Positions 1 to 6,402 of a DNA stretch of 8,036 nt are shown here, in pieces. The stretch comes from Rhizobium sp. LCM 4573. Lineage in GTDB: Bacteria > Pseudomonadota > Alphaproteobacteria > Rhizobiales > Rhizobiaceae. The position numbers and the translations under genes are program-made. The notes under the pieces were generated by a model that was not told the origin of the DNA, did not search any database, and saw nothing but the letters and a program-made list of their open reading frames with translations. The number at the start of each line of letters is the position of its first letter. The stretch's first letter is position 1. Location: the NCBI RefSeq assembly GCF_001854865.1, contig NZ_MDDW01000029.1:185686-193721 (forward strand), read 5' to 3'.

Positions 1-764
1 GCCCGATTATCGAGCATCCGGATATCGCCCGCATGCTCATCACCATGAAGGCGTTAACGCAGGGCGCGCGCGCTATTTGCTATGCCTGCGCGCATGCGAT
101 CGACACGGCGCATCACACCGAAGGCGACGAAGCCCGCCATTGGTCTGAGCGCGCCGCGCTTTTGACTCCGATCGCCAAATCCTTCGCCACCGATATCGGC
201 GTGGACGTCGCATCGCTCGGCATTCAGGTGCATGGCGGCATGGGCTTTATCGAGGAGACGGGTGCTGCCCGCTACCTCCGCGATGCACGCATCGCGCCGA
301 TCTACGAGGGCACCAACGGCATCCAGGCAATCGATCTCGTTACCCGCAAGCTGCCGCTTTCGGATGGCAATCATGTGAGCGGCTTCATCGCGGAACTGAA
401 GGATATCGCCGACAAGGTCGCGGCGTCCAACAATGTCGAGTTCGGCGAGACCGCGGATCGCCTGAAGGCAGCGATCGCCGCGCTCGAAAATGCCACGACC
501 TGGCTGCTCGATGCGCAGGCGGAAGGCCGCGCCTCCGAAGCGCTTGCCGGCGCCACGCCCTACCAGCGGCTGTTCGGGCTGGTGCTTACCGGCGCCTATC
601 TTGCCAAGGGCGGGCTTGTCGAGGCGGACGACGGTGGCCCGGCCAAGCGTGTGGCTCTCTGCCGCTTCGCCGCCGAAAACCTGCTGGCCGAAAGCTCGGC
701 CCTGCGGGACCGCGTGATGGCGGGTGCAGTGAGCCTCGAGGCTGCCCGTTCGGTTCTGGTTTGA
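1..764 (+). CDS. Acyl-CoA dehydrogenase with C-terminal extension domain (3' part; 5' end outside window)
   Basis: This flavoenzyme oxidises an acyl-CoA to the trans-2-enoyl-CoA in the cytoplasm. The reading frame is open from base 3, so the start lies upstream of the window; the ATG at 33 is internal. About 253 residues are visible. The segment IQVHGGMGFIEETGAARYLR is typical of the FAD-binding C-terminal helical domain. It is followed by DARIAPIYEGTNGIQ, whose Glu (codon 306-308) aligns with the catalytic base of medium-chain acyl-CoA dehydrogenases. After that come about 150 further helical residues. This tail is characteristic of the long (about 590 aa) subfamily with an acyl-CoA dehydrogenase C-terminal domain, which includes DmdC-type 3-methylmercaptopropionyl-CoA dehydrogenases. 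The stop TGA is 11 bases before the crotonase GTG, so the two are probably co-transcribed. Family assignment is firm; the substrate is unknown. Confidence 0.93.
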   Translation, partial: PIIEHPDIARMLITMKALTQGARAICYACAHAIDTAHHTEGDEARHWSERAALLTPIAKSFATDIGVDVASLGIQVHGGMGFIEETGAARYLRDARIAPIYEGTNGIQAIDLVTRKLPLSDGNHVSGFIAELKDIADKVAASNNVEFGETADRLKAAIAALENATTWLLDAQAEGRASEALAGATPYQRLFGLVLTGAYLAKGGLVEADDGGPAKRVALCRFAAENLLAESSALRDRVMAGAVSLEAARSVLV

Positions 765-770
765 AGGGGA
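764..770 (+). promoter_or_regulatory. Ribosome binding site deciding the crotonase start
   Basis: AAGGGGA sits 5 bases before the GTG at 776 and overlaps the last base of the upstream TGA stop. It supports GTG 776 over the in-frame TTG at 761, which lies inside the upstream gene and has no comparable site in front of it. Confidence 0.65.
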
Positions 771-775
771 TCCGC

Positions 776-1534
776 GTGAGCGACAACAATATCCTCGTCC
801 AGCGTCCGGAGGCCCATCCGGGTGTTATGGTCATCCGCTTCAACCGGCCGGAAAAGAAGAACGCTATCACCTCCGCCATGTACGATCGCATGACGGCGGC
901 ACTCGAAGAGGCGAACGGGGACGAGGCAATCCGCGCCGCCGCCTTTCTCGGCACGGAAGGCTGTTTTTCGGCCGGCAACGACATGGGCGATTTCCTCGCT
1001 TACGCCATGTCGGGTTCGAAGGAAGCGCCTGCCGCGGCCGTCTTCATCAAGGCGCTGGCGGTGGCGGAAAAACCGCTCGTTTCCGGCGTCGATGGTCTGG
1101 CGATCGGCATCGGAACGACGCTGAACCTGCATTGCGACATGACCGTCGCTTCCTCCCGCAGCCTGTTCAGGACGCCTTTCGTCGACCTGGCGTTGGTGCC
1201 GGAAGCGGCCTCCAGCCTTCTCGCGCCGAAGGTGATCGGCCATCAGCGTGCCTTCGCCATGCTGGTCGCGGGCGAGGGGCTTTCGGCGGAAGCCGCACTT
1301 CAGGCCGGCATGATCTGGAAGGTCGTGGAGCCGGAAGCGGTGGAGGCGGAAACGCTGGCGCTCGCCGCAAGTCTCGCGAAGAAACCGCCCCAGGCGCTGA
1401 GGATCGCCCGCGATCTCGTCCGCGGGCCGCGTGATGCCGTGCTCTCCCGCATCGATGAGGAACTCGTCCACTTCGCAGCCCAGCTCAGGAGCGCGGAGGC
1501 AAGGGCCGCGTTCGAGGCGTTCCTGAAACGGTAG
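776..1534 (+). CDS. Enoyl-CoA hydratase/isomerase (crotonase) family protein, isomerase-like active site
   Basis: A crotonase-fold enzyme of 252 aa, the usual family length. The GTG start is chosen for its AAGGGGA site. Seen: an N-terminal strand with RFNRPEKKNAIT, the first oxyanion-hole segment FSAGND (about residues 64-69), and the second at GIGTT (about 111-115). Then comes FRTPFVDLALVPEAASS (about 131-147). The two glutamates used by true enoyl-CoA hydratases (rat Glu144 and Glu164) align here with Thr and Phe. A single Glu in PEAASS (about residue 143) sits where delta3,delta2-enoyl-CoA isomerases such as yeast Eci1 and ECI2 carry their catalytic base. A double-bond isomerase role in oxidation of unsaturated acyl-CoAs is therefore more likely than hydration; this is inferred from an alignment by eye. 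It follows the acyl-CoA dehydrogenase by 11 bases, so a shared operon and pathway are likely. It ends 3 bases from the stop of the convergent methyltransferase gene. Confidence 0.9.
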   Translation: MSDNNILVQRPEAHPGVMVIRFNRPEKKNAITSAMYDRMTAALEEANGDEAIRAAAFLGTEGCFSAGNDMGDFLAYAMSGSKEAPAAAVFIKALAVAEKPLVSGVDGLAIGIGTTLNLHCDMTVASSRSLFRTPFVDLALVPEAASSLLAPKVIGHQRAFAMLVAGEGLSAEAALQAGMIWKVVEPEAVEAETLALAASLAKKPPQALRIARDLVRGPRDAVLSRIDEELVHFAAQLRSAEARAAFEAFLKR

Positions 1535-1537
1535 TGC

Positions 1538-2782
1538 CTACTTCTCCAGCAGCGCCACCGCCTCCACATGCGGAGACCAGAGAAACTGGTCGATCGGAGT
1601 GACCGAACGGATCTTGTAGCCGGCATCCACGAGGATCTTGAGGTCGCGGGCAAGGGTGACGGGATTGCAGCTCACCGCCGCGATTGTCTTGATGTTGGAG
1701 CGGGCGAGTTCCTTCACCTGCGCCTCGGCGCCGGCGCGCGGTGGATCGAAGACCACGGCATCGTAGTTCTTCAGTTCCATCGGGATCATCGGCCGGCGGA
1801 AGAGATCGCGCTTCTCCACCGTCACCGGCTTCAGCCCTTGCGTATTGCGGGCGGCGTGATCGAGCGCCTTCAGCGGCTTTTCCTCGCCTTCCACCGCGTG
1901 CACCTTGGCGGTGCGGGCAAGCCTCAGGGCGAAGGTGCCGGAGCCGGCGAAGAGATCCAGCACGCGCTTCGCCTTGCCGATATGGGAAAGCACCAGCTCG
2001 GCCATGGCGTCTTCCGCCTGTTTCGTGGCCTGCGTGAAGGCGCCCGCCGGCGGCGAGACTTTAACGCCGCCGAAATCGATCAGCGGCTTCTGCGGCTCGA
2101 TCAGGATTTCGCCGTTTACCGAGACCCGGGCGATACCCTTGAGCCCAAGCACTGTTTCGGTGACTGCACGCCGCTGCTTGTCGGAAAGCGGTTTCAAGCC
2201 GTCGGCGGCAAGGTCGAGGCCGGATAGCGTTTCGAGAACGGTAATGTGGAAGGCCTCCGATCCGGTCGCGAGCGCCTGACCGATGGCGCGGATAGCGTCG
2301 AGCCTCGCCACGATCCCCGGCGAGGCGATCGGACATTCCTCGATCGAGACGATGTGATTGGTCTCGGCGCGGTTGAAGCCGAGCAGCAGTCCTTTTTCCG
2401 TCCGTCGCGCCGAAAACACCGCGCGCCGCCGCTCGCCCGGATGTGCGGCGACGAGTTCACGGACTTCGGGCGTCAGCCCTTTGGATTTCAGGGCATCCAC
2501 GACGAGCGCCCGTTTGAAGGCGCGATAAGGGGCATCCGCCAGATGCTGCAGCGAACAGCCGCCGCAAGCGTCGCGATCCGGGCTGAAATGGCGACAAAGC
2601 GGCTCGATGCGATCCGGCGAGGCGACGGAGGTGGACATGACCGCGCCGTGGCTGCCGTTCCGGGCGATCGCCACCGTCTCGCCGGGCAGCGCATAGGGCA
2701 CGTAGATCGGCCCTTTCTCGCTCTCCGCGATGCCGTGCCCCTGCGCGCCGAGCCGCGTGATGTTGACCGTTTCGGTGCTCAT
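1538..2782 (-). CDS. rlmD: TrmA/RumA-family 23S rRNA (uracil-5-)-methyltransferase
   Basis: This SAM-dependent enzyme makes 5-methyluridine in RNA, most likely 23S rRNA. The product is 414 aa from the ATG at 2782. N-terminal residues about 1-55 form a small TRAM-like RNA-binding beta domain. Cysteines at 63, 73, 76 (ACGGC) and 150 (EECP) match the 4Fe-4S ligands of RumA. The Rossmann methyltransferase domain follows, with VLDLFAGSGTF (274-284), FDPPRAGA (345-352), the nucleophile Cys372 in SCNP and the general base Glu407 in HVEAVALL. All catalytic residues are present. An upstream in-frame extension to 2995 is a shadow of tlyA. The chosen ATG overlaps the tlyA stop as ATGA, which implies translational coupling. 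The target (U1939 versus U747) cannot be told from sequence alone, so rlmD is a best-fit symbol; the family assignment is solid. Confidence 0.93.
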   Translation of the reverse strand: MSTETVNITRLGAQGHGIAESEKGPIYVPYALPGETVAIARNGSHGAVMSTSVASPDRIEPLCRHFSPDRDACGGCSLQHLADAPYRAFKRALVVDALKSKGLTPEVRELVAAHPGERRRAVFSARRTEKGLLLGFNRAETNHIVSIEECPIASPGIVARLDAIRAIGQALATGSEAFHITVLETLSGLDLAADGLKPLSDKQRRAVTETVLGLKGIARVSVNGEILIEPQKPLIDFGGVKVSPPAGAFTQATKQAEDAMAELVLSHIGKAKRVLDLFAGSGTFALRLARTAKVHAVEGEEKPLKALDHAARNTQGLKPVTVEKRDLFRRPMIPMELKNYDAVVFDPPRAGAEAQVKELARSNIKTIAAVSCNPVTLARDLKILVDAGYKIRSVTPIDQFLWSPHVEAVALLEK

Positions 2783-3531
2783 GTCTTCTGTCCTGCCAAC
2801 AGGAATTCCTGGTTGCCGTCGCCGCCGGAGATGGGGGAGGGAATGAGGCCGAAGCTCTTCCAGCCCATGTCTTCGGTAAGCCAGCGTTCGAGTTCCGCCG
2901 CCACCTCGGAAGCGCTTTCCGGGTTCTTGAGAAGCCCGCCCTTGCCGATCGCCTCCCGGCCGGCCTCGAATTGAGGCTTGACCAGCAGCGCGCATATGGC
3001 GCCTTGCGTGGCAAGCTTCAATGCTGGCGGCAGCGCGAGCTTCAGCGAGATGAAGGACACGTCCGAAACGACGAAATCGATCGCGCGCCCGTCAAGATCG
3101 CTTTCAGAGAGATTGCGGGCATTCAGTCCTTCGATATTCGTCACGCGCGGATCGCCTGCAATGCGCTCATGCATCTGGCCATGACCGACATCGATCGCCG
3201 TCACATGTGTCGCGCCGCGCTCGAGCAGGACTTCCGTGAAACCGCCGGTGGAGGCGCCGACGTCGAGGCAATCGCGGCCTTTCGGATCAAGGCCGAAATG
3301 ATCGAGCGCGGCGACGAGTTTCAAGGCGGCGCGCGAAACATAGTCCTTGGCCGGATCCTCGATCGTCAGGGGAACATCGGGCGGAAAAACCTGGCCTGCT
3401 TTCGTCACGACCTGCCCGTTGACGCTCACGGTGCCGCGCGCGATCGCATCGCGCGCGCGCGAGCGGCTTTCGAAGATACCGCGCGAGACGAGAAGCTGGT
3501 CGAGGCGTTGAGGCTGCAGGCGTTGTGACAT
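2779..3531 (-). CDS. tlyA: TlyA family rRNA 2'-O-methyltransferase / hemolysin A homologue
   Basis: A 250-aa protein, normal for TlyA, which 2'-O-methylates rRNA cytidines in mycobacteria; the alphaproteobacterial target is less certain. Residues about 8-66 form an S4 RNA-binding domain (RLDQLLVSRGIFESRSRARD, then VNGQ). The linker RAALKL leads into an FtsJ-like Rossmann domain with the SAM motif DVGASTGGFT (90-99). Further conserved segments are VVSDVSF (154-160), LLVKPQFE (182-189) and SPISGGDGNQEF (232-243). Lys71, Asp157, Lys185 and Glu242 fit the K-D-K-E catalytic tetrad. The ATG at 3531 starts MSQRLQ; a TTG at 3543 is also in frame, and neither has a clear Shine-Dalgarno sequence. It is the first gene of a leftward pair with the m5U methyltransferase, with an ATGA overlap. 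Old names call it a hemolysin, but nothing here supports lysis as its job. Confidence 0.93.
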   Translation of the reverse strand: MSQRLQPQRLDQLLVSRGIFESRSRARDAIARGTVSVNGQVVTKAGQVFPPDVPLTIEDPAKDYVSRAALKLVAALDHFGLDPKGRDCLDVGASTGGFTEVLLERGATHVTAIDVGHGQMHERIAGDPRVTNIEGLNARNLSESDLDGRAIDFVVSDVSFISLKLALPPALKLATQGAICALLVKPQFEAGREAIGKGGLLKNPESASEVAAELERWLTEDMGWKSFGLIPSPISGGDGNQEFLLAGQKT

Positions 3532-3711
3532 GAGAGCAGTCAATGACCGTCATCGGGGAGGCATGCAAGTATTTCCTGCCGCGTACCCTGTTGGCCTCCC
3601 GCAAAATCACCATGAAAACTCGGGGCCCGACCGCAAGACATTCTTAATGAGGATCGGATTCTGTGGAGCGCGGGAGAGATGTCCGCCGCCCCAGTCCACC
3701 GAGAACCCGTC
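3532..3711. promoter_or_regulatory. Divergent intergenic region between tlyA and the chemoreceptor gene
   Basis: These 180 bases must hold the leftward promoter of tlyA-rlmD and probably the rightward one of the chemoreceptor gene. I could not pick convincing -35/-10 pairs on either strand. Two inverted repeats are visible: ATGAC-C-GTCAT at 3543-3553, and GGGAGGC (3556-3562) with GCCTCCC (3594-3600). Both would fall in or near the tlyA 5' leader. The region is locally less GC-rich around 3602-3618 and 3638-3650. Confidence 0.4.
3556..3600. repeat. 7-bp inverted repeat in the tlyA upstream region
   Basis: GGGAGGC at 3556-3562 is perfectly complementary to GCCTCCC at 3594-3600, with a 31-base spacer containing the palindrome GCATGC. 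Transcribed leftward it could fold in the tlyA leader, or it could be a protein-binding site. In GC-rich DNA a 7-bp match can also arise by chance. Confidence 0.3.
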
Positions 3712-5652
3712 ATGTCCCTGAAAAATCTTTCGCTGAACAAAAAGCTTATCTTCACCTTCGCCGCTTTGATGTCGGTTTGCCTTCTCGCCTCCGCGGGCGT
3801 TTACTGGCAGGCCTCGAAATCCCGCGATGCCTCCGCAAGGCAGGTCGCATCCCAGACGATCGTCGGGCATGTCGATACCGCTCTGCAGGCGATGCTGGAA
3901 CAGGCCGTCAACCAGCGCGGCTTCCTGCTCTTCAAGAGCGACAGTACCTATAACGATGTCTTCGCCAATCGCGAGAAGATGATCGCGGCGATCGATGCGG
4001 CAAAGCAGGCCGCGGCGGATATGCCGGCGCTGATCGCCTCGCTCGACGCCATGCGCAAGGCCGCAGATGTCTTCCACACGCAGCTTACCGAGCCGCAGCT
4101 TGCGGCACGCAAGAACAGCGACATGCCGATCAATCAGGTGATCGAAATCGGCCGCAACCAGTCGCGCGGCCAGCTCGATGCCTTCCGCGAGACGGCGGCA
4201 GAGATCAAGCAGCAGGTGCATGAGCTTTCTGCGGGGCTCGTCGATGAGCAGAAGCAGGCGTTCATTGATCTGCGCATGGCCCTGCTCCTCGGCGGTGCCG
4301 CTGCCGGTCTTATCGCCGCGCTGCTTGTCTGGGCTCTGTCGCGGGCGATCGTCACGCCGATCGTCGGCATGACGCAGGCCATGTCCCGGCTTGCCGGCGG
4401 CGACAACGATATCGTGGTCCCGGCCCTTGAGCGTGGCGACGAAGTGGGCCAGATGGCCAAGGCGGTCGCGGTCTTCAAGGATGCCGCAATCGAGAAGCTT
4501 CGTCTTTCTCGCGATGCCGATCACCTGCGCGAAACCGCCGATCGCGAACGCCAGGCTGCCGAGGCCCAGAAGGCGAATGAAGCGGCCGAGATCGAATTCG
4601 CCATCGACTCGCTTGCCACCGGCCTTGCAAGCCTTGCCAATGGCGATGTCGCCTATCGCCTGGAAACACCCTTCTCCGCTCGTCTCGATCGGCTGCGTGT
4701 CGATTTCAACCAGTCGCTCGAAAAACTGCAGGCCGCACTCCGCTCGGTCGGTGAAAACGCCTCCGCCATCAATGCCGGCGCTTCCGAGATCCGTTCCGCT
4801 GCCGACGATCTCGGCCGCCGCACAGAACAGCAGGCCGCAGCCGTCGAGGAGACCGCCGCCGCCCTGGAAGAGGTGACCACCACCGTCAAGGAATCGGCTC
4901 GCCGCGCGGAGGATGTCGGCCAGCGCGTCGAACGTGCCCGCATCGGTGCCGAGAAATCTGGCGATGTCGTTCGCCGGGCGGTTTCGGCAATGGAAGAGAT
5001 CGCCAAGTCCTCCGGCGAGATCATCAACATCATCAGCGTGATCGACGATATCGCCTTCCAGACGAACCTTCTCGCTCTCAACGCAGGCGTCGAGGCGGCA
5101 CGTGCGGGCGATGCGGGCAAGGGTTTTGCAGTCGTGGCGCAGGAAGTGCGTGAGCTCGCCCAGCGTTCTGCCAATGCGGCCAAGGAGATCAAGTCGCTGA
5201 TCACCACGTCCAACCAGCAGGTGCAGGCGGGCGTAGGCCTGGTCGATGAGACCGGCAAGGCGCTGCAGGCGATCGTGGGCGAAGTGCAGGAGATCAACGA
5301 GCACCTGAGCGCCATCGTGACCTCAACGCGGGAACAGTCTTCCGGCCTTCAGGAGATCAATACCGCCGTCAACAACATGGACCAGGGCACGCAGCAGAAT
5401 GCCGCGATGGTGGAGCAGCAGACGGCGGCAAGCCACAAGCTCGCTCATGAGGCGCAGGCGCTCGATGCATTGCTGCGCCAGTTCAAGCTCGGCGTCGAAA
5501 CGCCCGCGAAGGTTACGCGCCCGGCCCCGGCTGCCACCGGCGCTCGTCCGGCGGCATCCCCGGCCAATGCGCTTCGCTCGACCCTTGCCCGCGCCTTCTC
5601 CGGAAAGACGGCTTCGGCCGCTGCGGTGAAGGAAGACTGGTCGGAGTTCTGA
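3712..5652 (+). CDS. Methyl-accepting chemotaxis protein with CHASE3-like periplasmic domain
   Basis: A transmembrane chemoreceptor feeding the CheA/CheW pathway, 646 aa from ATG 3712. An alternative in-frame ATG at 3679 adds 11 residues and has GGGAG only 2 bases ahead of it. [11 protein letters not shown] followed by a hydrophobic stretch (about 11-30) is TM1. Residues about 32-187 are a helical periplasmic domain with [14 protein letters not shown] (67-80), resembling CHASE3 sensors. TM2 is about 189-210, then a HAMP domain (about 211-262, with TPI and [10 protein letters not shown]). A second HAMP-like segment follows at about 296-342 ([13 protein letters not shown]). The signalling hairpin tip is [20 protein letters not shown] (445-464), with Glu/Gln-rich methylation helices on both sides. 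An Ala/Pro-rich linker (about 596-635) ends in EDWSEF, a likely CheR/CheB-binding tail. The ligand is unknown. A hairpin terminator follows the stop. Confidence 0.95.
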   Translation: MSLKNLSLNKKLIFTFAALMSVCLLASAGVYWQASKSRDASARQVASQTIVGHVDTALQAMLEQAVNQRGFLLFKSDSTYNDVFANREKMIAAIDAAKQAAADMPALIASLDAMRKAADVFHTQLTEPQLAARKNSDMPINQVIEIGRNQSRGQLDAFRETAAEIKQQVHELSAGLVDEQKQAFIDLRMALLLGGAAAGLIAALLVWALSRAIVTPIVGMTQAMSRLAGGDNDIVVPALERGDEVGQMAKAVAVFKDAAIEKLRLSRDADHLRETADRERQAAEAQKANEAAEIEFAIDSLATGLASLANGDVAYRLETPFSARLDRLRVDFNQSLEKLQAALRSVGENASAINAGASEIRSAADDLGRRTEQQAAAVEETAAALEEVTTTVKESARRAEDVGQRVERARIGAEKSGDVVRRAVSAMEEIAKSSGEIINIISVIDDIAFQTNLLALNAGVEAARAGDAGKGFAVVAQEVRELAQRSANAAKEIKSLITTSNQQVQAGVGLVDETGKALQAIVGEVQEINEHLSAIVTSTREQSSGLQEINTAVNNMDQGTQQNAAMVEQQTAASHKLAHEAQALDALLRQFKLGVETPAKVTRPAPAATGARPAASPANALRSTLARAFSGKTASAAAVKEDWSEF

Positions 5653-5681
5653 TCCGATCCCGAGCGGATTGATCGCCTTGA

Positions 5682-5716
5682 GATAGCCCGGGCCGCCGCC
5701 CGGGCTGTCTTGCTTT
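5682..5716 (+). terminator. Intrinsic-type terminator after the chemoreceptor gene
   Basis: The stem AGCCCGGG (5685-5692) / CCCGGGCT (5699-5706) has loop CCGCCG. It extends outward by GAT/GTC with one G-U pair to about 11 bp. It is followed by TTGCTTTA, a weak T-rich tract. It lies 30 bases after the stop codon and should isolate the chemoreceptor transcript from the b561-yceI pair. Confidence 0.8.
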
Positions 5717-5760
5717 ATGGATGGTCCCGAAAAATTGCGCTACCGTGATTTGATGTGCCC

Positions 5761-5816
5761 TTGCCGAAAGGCAAACGCAGGAGGATGATCACTCAGGAGG
5801 CCCTGGGAAGCTCGTC
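5761..5816 (+). promoter_or_regulatory. Leader of the b561-yceI unit with a GAAA-loop hairpin
   Basis: TTGCC-GAAA-GGCAA (5761-5774) is a perfect 5-bp stem capped by a GNRA tetraloop. Downstream lie AGGAGG at 5779-5784, a second AGGAGG at 5795-5800 and GGGAAG at 5805-5810. The last is 6 bases before the b561 ATG and is the likeliest ribosome binding site. The first abuts an out-of-frame ATG (5785) that opens only a 28-codon frame. No confident promoter is seen between the terminator and this point. Confidence 0.4.
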
Positions 5817-6398
5817 ATGCGTGGTCCAGCCGATCGCTATGACATCTTCACGATCATCCTTCACTGGTTGATCGCGACGCTGATCCTTGGTCTTCTGGCG
5901 CTCGGCTTTGCAATGACCCGGCCAGGGATCGATCCAGTCCTGCAGTTTTCACTCTTCCAGTGGCACAAATCCTTCGGAATGCTGGCATTGCTGCTTGCGG
6001 CCGTAAGGCTCCTCTATTCGCTGGCCCGGCCTTCCATCCGCCCGTCCGCCGGCTTGAGTGATCTTGAGCGTCGGCTCTCCAAGGGCGTGCATATTCTGCT
6101 GCTGGCGCTTGCGATCCTGGTGCCCTTTGCGGGCTGGATGGTCGCATCCGTCTCGCTCCTCGAAATTCCAACCTTCGCCTTCAATCTGGTCGTGGTTCCG
6201 CATCTGCCGGTGCCGAAATCGGATGCTGCCGAAAGCTGGTGGACGGAGGCGCACGCCCTGCTTGCCTATTTCACGCTGGCGCTGGTCCTGCTGCATTCCG
6301 CCGCCGCGCTTCATCATCACTATCGCCGGCGCGACGATGTGCTCCTGCGCATGCTCGGCCGCCGATTGAACGCTCCGAAAGTCTCGGTGAAGGAGTAG
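5817..6398 (+). CDS. Cytochrome b561 family membrane protein (YceJ-like)
   Basis: A 193-aa, four-helix inner-membrane dihaem cytochrome b, the normal size for bacterial b561. It is expected to move electrons between the quinone pool and a periplasmic or membrane partner. Seen: RYDIFTIILHWL at the N-terminus with His16, and FQWHKSFG with His50. Further on are EAHALLAYF with His146 and LLHSAAALHHHY with His160; these four histidines sit where b561 haem ligands are expected. Hydrophobic segments fall at about 11-33, 51-70, 91-112 and 145-165, followed by a basic cytoplasmic tail (YRRRDD). GGGAAG lies 6 bases before the ATG. It precedes a YceI-family gene by 4 bases, the same order as E. coli yceJ-yceI, which supports a joint role in the envelope. 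The exact electron donor and acceptor are unknown. Confidence 0.93.
   Translation: MRGPADRYDIFTIILHWLIATLILGLLALGFAMTRPGIDPVLQFSLFQWHKSFGMLALLLAAVRLLYSLARPSIRPSAGLSDLERRLSKGVHILLLALAILVPFAGWMVASVSLLEIPTFAFNLVVVPHLPVPKSDAAESWWTEAHALLAYFTLALVLLHSAAALHHHYRRRDDVLLRMLGRRLNAPKVSVKE
6390..6395 (+). promoter_or_regulatory. Ribosome binding site for yceI inside the b561 3' end
   Basis: AAGGAG occupies the last two sense codons of the b561 gene and is 7 bases before the ATG at 6403. It favours that ATG over the GTG at 6400 and implies coupled translation of the two genes. Confidence 0.7.
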
Positions 6399-6402
6399 GG
6401 TG

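Noticed and set aside
596..1471. A 291-codon minus-strand frame opposite the acyl-CoA dehydrogenase and crotonase genes
   Set aside because: It spans two well-supported plus-strand genes, is Arg/His-rich with no motif, and has no ribosome site; it is a shadow frame.
1568..2227. A 219-codon plus-strand frame opposite the m5U methyltransferase
   Set aside because: Antisense to catalytic motifs of a clear methyltransferase, with no family signature.
2246..2974. A 242-codon plus-strand frame across the methyltransferase/tlyA junction
   Set aside because: It covers the ends of two recognised minus-strand genes, and its product shows no domain and biased Arg/Ala content.
2783..2995. N-terminal extension of the m5U methyltransferase to an upstream start
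   Set aside because: The extra 71 residues are Arg/Gly-rich, lie wholly within tlyA in another frame, and the ATG in the ATGA overlap gives the expected N-terminus.
3420..3485. GCGCGCG-rich run resembling a simple repeat or Z-DNA tract
   Set aside because: It encodes the Arg/Ala-rich S4 domain of TlyA and is explained by codon use in a GC-rich genome.
3607..5304. A 565-codon open frame on the minus strand, antisense to the chemoreceptor gene
   Set aside because: It mirrors the chemoreceptor's codons in a GC-rich genome (Asp/Gly/Leu/His-rich low-complexity product, no recognisable domain), while the plus-strand frame encodes a textbook MCP.
5785..5871. Short 28-codon frame preceded immediately by AGGAGG, as a possible leader peptide
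   Set aside because: The spacing between AGGAGG and ATG is zero, which is poor for initiation, and the peptide has no recognisable feature; kept only as part of a leader finding.
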